From the NCBI GenBank assembly GCA_903772945.1, contig CAICTM010001915.1, positions 1 through 20,798 of the forward strand: 20,798 nt of DNA, read 5' to 3'. Both the position numbers and the translations under genes were made by a program. Positions 6,566-14,226 of this stretch are shown piece by piece. The number at the start of each line of letters is the position of its first letter. Position 1 is the stretch's first letter. The notes below the pieces were generated by a model. It ran no database searches, was not told the origin of the DNA, and saw only the letters and a list, made by a program, of their open reading frames with translations. Source of the DNA: Seminavis robusta (lineage: Eukaryota; Bacillariophyta; Bacillariophyceae; Naviculales; Naviculaceae).

Positions 6566-8836
6566 TTAACTACCTGCGCTTCTTGCGCCTCCATAGGATG
6601 TCGGTCTAACGTATCCACTTCTCCCGTACTTTCCAGCCTTGACTACAAGACCACCACCGCCACCAGTCTTGCCTAGCATTTCATCCGGATCCTTGTGGCA
6701 CCCATAAGGGTCATCATCACGTAGTTTTCGTCCCTTTTTGCCCCACTTCTTCTTGGATTTGTGAGCCTTTCCTCGCTTGCCACCACCTTCACTGTTCTTG
6801 CCTGTTGTAGAGTCACCGCCTCCGAGAATGTCTAACAGATTGTCATCAAATTCAGCCTCCTTGTCCATGGCTTGATGTTCCTCAGACGTCTCGTTAGTTG
6901 CAGTGAGTTGTTGGTTCGTGATACTCGCCAACAGTTTCTTTCTCAATTTTTCCGTTTTGTAGATGGCAGTGTTGACAGTCTCCAAATGAAAGGCTACTAT
7001 GTCTTCCACATTGGGAGGAGGGTGACAAAACAGGAGTTTTCCAGACACATAATCCTTGACAACAATCCTGGAAGCTCGCGTGTGATCCGGTACTCCACTG
7101 GACGCTGCCAGCATGCTTCTGGCGACACAATATGTTGTCAAGAATTCCTCTGCAGTTGGCGGCGGACTCTTGCCCAGTCCTCTTTCGTTGAGCTCTTGCG
7201 ACGACGGTTCCGGAATCTTTATCCCATAGCTCGCATTGATGATTTCTCGAGGTATTCTCTGGCAAATCAACTCCATAACCGGCCAATGATCTCGCATTTG
7301 AGCAATTGGGTAGACTCCAGCGGCGATCAGATCAGCCGTGTTGCTGACAAAAGAGGGAAACACGAGCCCGGGACAATCGCATAGCATCATATTGTCGCGT
7401 TCAGGCAGCAAGAGTGTTTGAAAGTGCTTGGTCTTTCCTGGTTGTGCCGCTACTCCAACACGGGTCACACCATGCGCATTTTTGCTACTTCCCATCAGTA
7501 CATTGATGACGGAAGATTTTCTGTGGCGTTGGGAGACAAAACAGCAAAACAATGTGAGTTTCAAGATGCATATTATAATCCATTTGACGCCCTCTCCAAC
7601 TTCATTCAACACAGATGATACACACCCAACATTTGGAAATCCAACGGTACCAAACTGGTATCGATTGTCATAACGCGGATTCGGCTCGCAGCCATGGCTC
7701 TTTGCAAATTCTAGCATATAGTCGGTTAGCCCTTGTCGATCCAACAATTGGTAGCCAGGCTCATCGTGTATCTCCTTTGTAAATTCACTGTTGCCCGCGT
7801 CTTTCTCTGGGGCCTCTTCATCCACCTCTGGTGTCTCTTCTTCTGCCGCTTCTTCTTCAGCTCTCTCCTCCTCATCTGATGTGTCTTCCTCCGGTGTCTC
7901 TTCTTCGGGTGTCTCTTCGTTATCATCCTCTGTAGGTTCTTTGTCGTTTTCATCGTCGTCATCATCACTGTCATGGGCAGCCTTGTCGAGTTTTGCCTGC
8001 TCGGCATGTGCCGAGAAGAAGACGTGTTCCCAGCCCTTTTCGTTCAAGTATTCACTCCAGAGTCTCCTCTGCTCCGCACTCAAGTAGTCGCTCTTGTTGA
8101 CGATGAGAAGCATGGGTTTTCCCAGAGACTTGGCATATCGTTTCAAGTCTTCACTCAAATAAAAGTTAACATTCCTTGCATCCACAACTTGACAAATGCA
8201 GTTGGATCGTTCCAATACTCGCCAGAGCTGTCTCCAGACATGCAGATTTTTCTCATACGGCGTGACAGTGCGAGAATAGTAGGCATGTTTATCGGCGGCA
8301 TCTGCTGCAAAAAGTTCTTCTTCTTTGGCTGCAATGGCTCGTCTCCACGCCAAGAATGCTTCATTTTCCATTTTCTCCAATTCTTGCGGGGTGGTTGTTT
8401 CGTCCCATTTAGGACGTCTAGGAAGAGAGAGGTCTTCAAAGGAAAACTCAACCTTTTCATGTTCCCCAAGCACTCGTTGTTGGTCTAGAAATTTGACATT
8501 TCGTTTTCCTGGTTGGTATGCCGATCCATGAGAATCCAGCACCACATAGCGGGCCTTTTCGCTTTCAAACTCACGGCCGGCCATTTCGGCTTGGCCAAGA
8601 AAATCGTCCAAATGATCCAACTCCAAAAGACTCATGTTCTTCGTTTCTGCAACATTGTCCAAGGAGGTGGTCGACGGAGCTGCCATGTTTCCACTCACAC
8701 TCATCCCTCCCAACTTGTTCTTGGCCTTGACGTGTCCATGGCCTCGTTGGGATCTCTGAAGTGCCCGGCCCATTCCCGCGGCCCGTTCGGCCTTCTTCGG
8801 CTTGCCTTTTCTCGATGTCCCTTGATTACGAGGCAT
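6566..8836 (-). CDS. LSG1: Large-subunit GTPase 1 (LSG1), circularly permuted 60S export GTPase
   Basis: Exon 1 is 8836-7626 and exon 2 is 7520-6566; product 721 residues. The 105-bp intron (donor GG|GTGTGT, acceptor CACAG|AAAATC, phase 2) falls inside the last Gly codon of the P-loop, so splicing restores VGFPNVG-KSSVINVLMG. In yeast, Lsg1 releases the export adaptor Nmd3 from cytoplasmic pre-60S subunits. The permuted GTPase motif order is visible: VDARN (218-222), G4 NKSD (247-250), G5-like SAH (275-277), G1 GFPNVGKSS (399-407), G2-region VAAQPGKTKHFQT (427-439) and G3 DCPG (452-455). A Glu/Asp-rich insert (289-345) separates G5 from G1, as in other LSG1 proteins. The N-terminus (RKGKPKKAERAAGMGRAL) and C-terminal tail (HKSKKKWGKKGRKLR) are basic, as expected for an rRNA-binding factor. 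The frame is open to 9067, but the 77 extra residues lack family likeness; MPRN at 8836 is the start. Confidence 0.95.
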   Translation of the reverse strand: MPRNQGTSRKGKPKKAERAAGMGRALQRSQRGHGHVKAKNKLGGMSVSGNMAAPSTTSLDNVAETKNMSLLELDHLDDFLGQAEMAGREFESEKARYVVLDSHGSAYQPGKRNVKFLDQQRVLGEHEKVEFSFEDLSLPRRPKWDETTTPQELEKMENEAFLAWRRAIAAKEEELFAADAADKHAYYSRTVTPYEKNLHVWRQLWRVLERSNCICQVVDARNVNFYLSEDLKRYAKSLGKPMLLIVNKSDYLSAEQRRLWSEYLNEKGWEHVFFSAHAEQAKLDKAAHDSDDDDDENDKEPTEDDNEETPEEETPEEDTSDEEERAEEEAAEEETPEVDEEAPEKDAGNSEFTKEIHDEPGYQLLDRQGLTDYMLEFAKSHGCEPNPRYDNRYQFGTVGFPNVGCVSSVLNEVGEGVKWIIICILKLTLFCCFVSQRHRKSSVINVLMGSSKNAHGVTRVGVAAQPGKTKHFQTLLLPERDNMMLCDCPGLVFPSFVSNTADLIAAGVYPIAQMRDHWPVMELICQRIPREIINASYGIKIPEPSSQELNERGLGKSPPPTAEEFLTTYCVARSMLAASSGVPDHTRASRIVVKDYVSGKLLFCHPPPNVEDIVAFHLETVNTAIYKTEKLRKKLLASITNQQLTATNETSEEHQAMDKEAEFDDNLLDILGGGDSTTGKNSEGGGKRGKAHKSKKKWGKKGRKLRDDDPYGCHKDPDEMLGKTGGGGGLVVKAGKYGRSGYVRPTSYGGARSAGS

Positions 8837-9273
8837 GGTAGATTGTCGTAAACCAGAATGCAAACAAACACAAAGTAAATGAAGAACTTGCAAGTGGTAT
8901 TGTGGACAAACAAACCCACGCCGAGAAAGGAAGAATGAGATCGATTTTGTTCTTTCGGATCGATTGGTGGCTGTGGCGTGTCTCAAATAAAGCCGGCAGA
9001 GCCACTTATCCCAGAAAACGGTTTTAGGTTGGTTCAGGTCCTCGCTGCCATCAAGCCTCATTGCCATGGGCCTTTGGAGGCAGGTGGTCAGGTCGGTCCT
9101 CGCTGCGGCTCGTTGCCGTCAGCCCACGAAGGCAGATTGGATGCGGGATACGGTACCATATAGCAGGAACAACTTAGCGATGTCCCATAGAAATGCCCAA
9201 TAGAGATGGGAAGTCACCATTCTGTTTACACTTTACATTTACACTTCACTCTACTTTATTTACATTTACACAT
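8837..9273. other. Intergenic region upstream of LSG1, 437 bp
   Basis: Promoter and 5' UTR of LSG1 (minus) plus the 3' flank of the next minus-strand gene. No gene seen. It contains an imperfect tandem duplication (9037 onward) and a TTTACA-rich stretch (9224-9278), both listed separately. Confidence 0.4.
9037..9145. repeat. Imperfect tandem repeat, unit about 58 bp
   Basis: GGTCCTCGCTGC occurs at 9037-9048 and again at 9095-9106, 58 bp apart. The sequence after each copy is similar but diverged: CTCATTGCCATGGGCC versus CTCGTTGCCGTCAGCCC, then GGCAGGTGG versus GGCAGATTGG. This looks like a decayed two-copy duplication with small deletions in copy 2. No function inferred. Confidence 0.5.
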
Positions 9274-9278
9274 TTAAA
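9224..9278. repeat. TTTACA-type low-complexity stretch
   Basis: A run of near-repeats of TTTACA/ATTTACAC (TTTACACTTTACATTTACAC, then again from 9256) just beyond the stop codon of the minus-strand gene at 9274. It would fall in that gene's 3' UTR. AT-rich 3' UTR composition is enough to explain it. Confidence 0.45.
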
Positions 9279-10866
9279 CAATCCCAACAGGCACTATTAG
9301 CTCAAAATCATCGTCATCAAACTGGTTCAAGGAGGTATGACGCCCCTCTGCTGTTTCCACGAGTACACGAAGCCGTATCAAACTGGAAACGACCTGGTCC
9401 ATATATGCTTTTGACGTGGGCAGCAAGCAAGTTTCTAAACATTCCAGCACTCCGCACATGAGTTCGGAGTCCCCCATGCCTCGGCCCAAGGTCACGCGAT
9501 CCACAATGCGGGTGCTCCTGGCTTCTTTGACCACACTAATGGTATGGGCTGCCGTGACATTGCCTGCAAAGGGGCCTACCGTCAACCCCACACGTCCACG
9601 CCGTCGTTCAACAAACATTGAGACACTGCCATAGTTGGTTGGAAAGCCCACATAGTTCCACATGGCCTTGCTCGTACTGTACAAGCAGCTGGAAGCTGAT
9701 GGCGGCGAGATCAAGTCAGTGGCAGTGGCCTCGATCCATTCACCCTCGTACTCGGCCCTTGCTCTACCAGAATGGAGGCTACGACGGTTTGCAGCATTCC
9801 GGGCGCCCTCGCTACTTTTGGTAATGACAAGTGATCGGATCGATTCACACCATAAGGAGAGATAGGAAGGATTGCCGACTACCTCCATGACATCTTCCAC
9901 GGTCAATCCTGGCTCAATCTCCACAGAGACTTCAAAGGATGTTGCATCCAACCGTCTGGCCTGGACTGCGTTTCTGTCTGGTGGAGTCAGTCTTCTCCTG
10001 GAGCGGCTGTTGCTGATTGTTTGGCCTCCACGATGGGATTCCTCCAGGACTGGCGGTTGATAAGAGCCCTGTTTGCTACCGTGTATGGACTGGCTATGCT
10101 TGCTATCGTATATGGGCTGGTTACTGCTGACAGGAACCCAATCCGATGGCATACTCTGCGATGTTGTAGTCGGAATGTTGGAAGGGAACGAGGAAGAGTC
10201 GCCACCACGGGCACTGTGGAAGGATTGTTCTATGTAAGAAGATCCAGCAATAACAGTTTCTTCTGGCAAGGCAGGAAGAGCCCCATCGGCAGCATATACC
10301 ATTCTGGTTTCTCCAGCGGCATTCTCCATGAGTTGAGAGAATCTCATGGAGGAATAGGCCGCTGGAACACGGCCATTGTTGCCGTGCGTTGAGCGATTCT
10401 CAGGAGGAGTTCTAGGCCCCCTCGTCAATCCATGGGAGATGGCCAAACTGCCTTCCATTCCTTCCATCAAGGAGGCAGCGGCATCAAGATCCCTGGAGGA
10501 AAGCATATGATCATCTGATGCTGATGTAGCTTCCCACACTTGACTCATCTGATTGCTCATCAGGGATGATGAGCCTTGTGCGCTGCTGTCGCTTATCATG
10601 GAAGATGCTAATCCGGGTGCTTGCTGGTTGCTGTTGTAGTAGTTATCATTATAAGAAGATAATGACACGGACATCATTGACTTCATCATTGATCTGTATT
10701 GTTCGGGAAACACGGCCGGTCGTGCACTACTAGTGGTACCGAAAGAAGAATGAAACGGTATCTCACTCGTGCCACCAGTATTCTCATCGTGGATGGCAAA
10801 AGGCAGAGCTTCCTCGTACTCAACGCCACCCACACTAAGATCTTCGTCATAATCATCCAAGCCCAT
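9274..10866 (-). CDS. Conserved-looking protein, disordered N-terminus with possible START/SRPBCC-like C-terminal domain
   Basis: Single-exon ORF of 530 residues; the ATG at 10866 is the first Met in the open frame. Residues 1-300 are Ser/Asn/Gln/Met-rich and look disordered, with several SSM-type clusters and a basic patch SRSRRRLTPP (about 288-297). Residues about 308-500 look folded: ATSFEVSVEIEPGLTVEDVM opens with alternating hydrophobics as in a beta strand, followed by a helix (DVMEVVGNPSYLSLWCESIR), and later EGEWIEATATDL, VSMFVERRRGRVGLTVG and STRIVDRVTLGRG suggest strands of a helix-grip (SRPBCC/START-like) fold. This is a pattern judgement, not a family match. No signal peptide or membrane segment is seen, so cytosolic or nuclear. 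The tail ends in DDDDFELIVPVGIV. Function unknown. Confidence 0.8.
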   Translation of the reverse strand: MGLDDYDEDLSVGGVEYEEALPFAIHDENTGGTSEIPFHSSFGTTSSARPAVFPEQYRSMMKSMMSVSLSSYNDNYYNSNQQAPGLASSMISDSSAQGSSSLMSNQMSQVWEATSASDDHMLSSRDLDAAASLMEGMEGSLAISHGLTRGPRTPPENRSTHGNNGRVPAAYSSMRFSQLMENAAGETRMVYAADGALPALPEETVIAGSSYIEQSFHSARGGDSSSFPSNIPTTTSQSMPSDWVPVSSNQPIYDSKHSQSIHGSKQGSYQPPVLEESHRGGQTISNSRSRRRLTPPDRNAVQARRLDATSFEVSVEIEPGLTVEDVMEVVGNPSYLSLWCESIRSLVITKSSEGARNAANRRSLHSGRARAEYEGEWIEATATDLISPPSASSCLYSTSKAMWNYVGFPTNYGSVSMFVERRRGRVGLTVGPFAGNVTAAHTISVVKEARSTRIVDRVTLGRGMGDSELMCGVLECLETCLLPTSKAYMDQVVSSLIRLRVLVETAEGRHTSLNQFDDDDFELIVPVGIV

Positions 10867-11592
10867 TCTATCTCTGGGGCTTCTTCTGCTTGCGTTTTCT
10901 TGTTGTTGTTGTTGTTGACAACATGTGTTGCCTTGTCTTAGAATAATGAAGTGAAACCTGAGTGTGTTGTGTCAGGAAGAATTCATGAAACATGAAACGT
11001 ACCTTGATTGGAGGGAATCCCGAGAAAGGCAAAACCCGGGACTTGAAGATGTCGTTAGTTTTGGCGGCAATTAGGCCATGCAGCAGCATTCAGCTCTGTT
11101 AGCTTTTTTTCGGTACGGGTAGCTCGATGCGCATGTGTGTGATCTGCGACGCTTTTCGGAACATTATTCTTTTTAATTCTGCCAGCAATGTCACACACAC
11201 CGCCACGATCAACCAGAATGAGAGAGTTCCATTGATTCTGATTGAGCTCCTAGTAGGTGGCAACGAGCTATCACTTCAGCGCCTCCAAAACTAGCTGTGA
11301 TACCATAGCAATGATTAGCTCGCTGTCCTGTTCAGTGTGGCAAGGTGTCATTTAGCAATGGCTACCTGTTGAATGTCACAAGTCGTGCACGAGTGACTTG
11401 CTTCGGCTGCGGTGCAAGACGGGCAACGTGTCTTACTTCGGGAACGGCGTCACGCTAGAGTTGTCGAGAATGAAACTAAAACTACTTAGTAGTTTTATGC
11501 CTACTTGTAGTTAGCAATGAATCAAACCATCAAAGTTGTCTGGTATGTTCTTTAGCAATGAAAGGTTCCATCTTCATCAATGTCATCTGAAT
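10867..11592. other. Intergenic region, 726 bp
   Basis: 5' flank of the 530-residue gene (minus) and 3' flank of the TMEM151-like gene (minus). No convincing coding sequence on either strand. It contains the TTG microsatellite at 10900-10917 and otherwise appears non-repetitive. Confidence 0.4.
10900..10917. repeat. (TTG)6 microsatellite
   Basis: Six TTG units read on the plus strand, 34 bp upstream of the ATG at 10866 on the minus strand, where they would be (CAA)6 in the 5' UTR. CAA repeats are common unstructured leader elements, so a role in translation is only a possibility. Confidence 0.8.
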
Positions 11593-12849
11593 TTACCGGT
11601 AGTGGGGGCTGGAGTTGCCGTTGCTATTGGCAGTATTGCTCCGTCCTCTACCGTGTGTGTCCCTGCGATTGCTGCAGTTGCCATGGCAGGTTCCCCGTTG
11701 GAACTTTTTTGGCGCCGTGTTGGGCTCTATCAACCCAGCGAACAACCGATTCAGTAGCCGAGCCCGCTCCGTCAAGCCTTCAACTTCATCTCGGTTGCAG
11801 GTCTGAACACTTTTGTGGATGACTGGGTCCAATTTGCCCGTGATGGAGCTCAGCCACATGCGGTACGGCAAGGCTGGAAATATCAAAAGGTGGGCCAACA
11901 CATAGATCCAATAGTCCAACATCTGTGGCTTCCTTTTCAAGTCTGTAAAGGCAAGCAGCTTCTCCTTGAATCCTTCGATGCTGTAGATTGTTGCAAAGTT
12001 GTAGTATTGATCCTTCCAACGGTTGCGATTGACAAAGCTCTCGCACTGCTCCAGAAATGTCTCATCTGCAGTGAAGGTTTTACTCATTCGAACCTTGGTG
12101 ATTTCAAACTCGATCTGGCTCGACTTGAGCTGCTCAGACTCGTCCTTCCAGGAAGTGATCAAGACTGGTTCTGTTTCCTCGTAGGCGACAACGGGGTATG
12201 TGACGGTTCGGGTGCCAGAATTTCCATTTGAGTCAGTGTAGTGTTGGACAGTCGTCTCATAGTGGTAACACTCAATATGGATGGCAATTTCAGGGGGCGC
12301 TTCGTACATTCTTTGGAGATACTGGTAGAGATCTTCAATGGAAATCACCAAAGTATGAGCATCAAGAGCTCCACTAAAGCAACTCGTTTAGCTTGCTGTC
12401 ACTCAGCTTCACTGGAGTGGATGTTTCTCAAGTACTTTCCCGTGGAAGAGCGGGAAAAATTCCACAAGAAGGCCAAGTACACAAGGACGAAGAAAAACCA
12501 CCGGACAAACCCGTTGTCTGGATCACCGAAGCCGGGGCATCCTGGATTGTCGTGACGCTTGGACTAACTGAGGTCCTCGCACTTGTTGTGCTTCCACATC
12601 AAAGATGTGATCCACCAGGAAAACAGCAATATCACGAGGAAAAGGTACAGCATTCCATGAATCAAGTGACGGTCCCGAACGCATCCATAGACCAGTCTTT
12701 CCCAGGTACCACCTTGCTGCAGATGGTTAGTTCATTTTCCTCTTCCTCTTCCTTGTTCTCGGCTTCTTTTCGTTTTGCCTCTTCGGCCTTGGGATCGTTG
12801 CTTTGGATGACTTTCATCGAAGGCTTGAAGAAGGACGTACTGGTACCAT
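11593..12849 (-). CDS. TMEM151-family membrane protein, with an in-frame TAG
   Basis: Proposed exons: 12849-12841, 12716-12436 and 12373-11593. Introns are 124 bp (donor GTACGT, branch-like CTAAC, acceptor TGCAG) and 62 bp (donor GTACTT, branch-like GCTAAAC, acceptor TTTAG). The predicted product is about 356 codons. Order: GTWERLVYGCVRDRHLIHG, first membrane segment MLYLFLVILLFSWWITSLMW, Cys-containing loop, second membrane segment FVRWFFFVLVYLAFLWNF, then the TMEM151 cytosolic block VISIEDLYQYLQRMYEAPP, CYHYET, YTDSNGN, ITSWKDES, and late hydrophobics YWIYVLAHLLIFPALPYRMW. Human TMEM151 function is unknown. One TAG (12566-12564) interrupts the loop between the membrane segments. It could lie in a 51-bp in-frame GT-AG interval (12568-12518), be a sequence error, or mark a pseudogene. 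Family call is strong; exon 1 and the stop are not settled. Confidence 0.75.
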
Positions 12850-13752
12850 AGACAATTCATCAATTGCAGCAAAAAGTGAGTATTCTAAATATAATTTACT
12901 GGGATTGACAGAGACAACCCTTCAGGCTGGAGTTCTGGTGCCGAGATCCGAACCACAATTGGCTTCGGTTCGAGACTTTGATGTTGCGAAGGCCACGTGC
13001 CCTTCAGAATGCCCCGCACGAAAGACCTGGACCGTCCGACGGTTTTCTCTCAGGCTTTAAAAACTGCCACGACTGACTCTATGACCCCCAGATCTCACAC
13101 ATTTATCGATCTGGCACGGCTTGCTCTCCACGTGCTTCAACGCTCGATAATCAGTTAGCCAAAGGCCAGTCGCTAAATTCACCCGAACACCCCTGAACCT
13201 GAGCGTTTAAGGAGTACCAAGGTAGCCTAGTCTTATATGTTTAGATCTATTATCCAAGAGGGTTCCACGCTGAGGAGTGTTTGTGATTTTCGCCAAAGGT
13301 ATTTGTTGACGGTTTATTTGTCTCTATTCGGAAGCATTCGGAAGGCGATTATTCGAAAAATTCGTGAAATCGGAACCCAGAAATCATGTGACAACGGTCA
13401 AATCAATCCCAGATTGCCCGTCTTTGGAAATTTCAATTCGTGAATCCCATTCTTATACCATGTGATACAGTAGAGAGGGTGTGCGATTTTTCTAAAGAGA
13501 CGTAAAACCAATACGAACAACCGTTAACATGCAGTCCTAAGAGAAACCAAACTGTTGCTCTTGTTGTCAACAACTCCATCCAACCACCTCCGACCAACAG
13601 CAATGCCACTCCAATCCTCATTATTCCTGCTTTCGAAAACCCAAAAAGGTAAGCCGAAGCTATGGTGTTTTCTCCGCTCCTTCTGTTGTTGATTGTCATT
13701 GCTTTCTTTTGATTTCATCTAACCCTCTTTCCTTTGTTTTGGTTTGATCAAG
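12850..13752. other. Gap of about 900 bp; promoter side and left flank of hAT relic
   Basis: No convincing gene. The first few hundred bases are the 5' side of the TMEM151-like gene (minus). CCCCCAGATC at 13085-13094 is the inverted counterpart of GATCTGGGGG at 17148-17157 and could mark the left end of the hAT-like element. From about 13560 a pyrimidine-rich stretch leads to the ATG at 13753. Confidence 0.35.
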
Positions 13753-14226
13753 ATGGCATCCAACCGCTCCATGAGTAGTACCTCGAGTTCCAGCAGTGGC
13801 GAACAAGATGATGAAGAGCCGCCTCCCTTTGTTGCCGCATTTCATGATGGTCGCTACAAGAGCCTTCGCTTCATGCAGTATTGCACTGACTTCCCCTTGC
13901 CCGCCAGGCACACCTGTTCTGGGTGCAACAACTACCTTGCCACCCCATCTGGTGAAACTGATCCTCTTGGTCCAAACAAGCGCGCTTCCACCCACAAGAG
14001 CCATGCATACCAGTGTCCGCCAACATTGGAAGGTTTGTGGTACCGCCGCAGCTGTTCTTGTCAAGAATATGTCAACACCAACCATGTCAATGTCAGCCGC
14101 TACCTTGTCAATGAAGACCCATCTCCTGTTGCATGTACCACCAAGCGTTCTCTTGAGACCACTCCTGTTGAACCGATGGTGACGGATATTGTGACGGCTG
14201 GCAGCGAGTTGACAGCTTCACGATGA
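13753..14226 (+). CDS. N-terminal fragment of hAT-like transposase (Cys-rich)
   Basis: 157-residue ORF from ATG 13753, part of the transposase relic. A Ser-rich start is followed by acidic DDEEPPPF, then a Cys/His-rich region: CTDF, HTCSGC, HKSHAYQC and RSCSCQEYV. The spacing could suit a zinc-binding DNA-recognition domain of the kind found at hAT N-termini, but it is not a textbook BED finger. The frame stops at 14226, and coding-like sequence continues in an overlapping frame from 14223 (KVKKAKSDITVDDHSLNSQG). It is therefore probably the intact first part of a broken gene, not a separate protein. Confidence 0.45.
   Translation: MASNRSMSSTSSSSSGEQDDEEPPPFVAAFHDGRYKSLRFMQYCTDFPLPARHTCSGCNNYLATPSGETDPLGPNKRASTHKSHAYQCPPTLEGLWYRRSCSCQEYVNTNHVNVSRYLVNEDPSPVACTTKRSLETTPVEPMVTDIVTAGSELTASR

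Noticed and set aside
6872..7384. 170-codon plus-strand ORF
   Set aside because: Antisense to LSG1 exon 2, whose sense reading has clear GTPase motifs.
7791..8087. Ser-rich 98-codon plus-strand ORF
   Set aside because: Complement of the Glu/Asp-rich insert of LSG1; the serine repeats are an antisense artefact.
7973..8488. 171-codon plus-strand ORF
   Set aside because: Antisense to LSG1 exon 1; no motif of its own.
8837..9067. 77-residue N-terminal extension of LSG1
   Set aside because: Open frame only; lacks LSG1 likeness, and the conserved basic N-terminus begins at MPRN (8836). The stretch is best read as 5' UTR.
10021..10392. 123-codon plus-strand ORF
   Set aside because: Antisense to the disordered part of the 530-residue protein; no support.
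12393..12851. 152-codon plus-strand ORF
   Set aside because: Antisense to the TMEM151 membrane-segment exon; the minus strand carries the family motifs.
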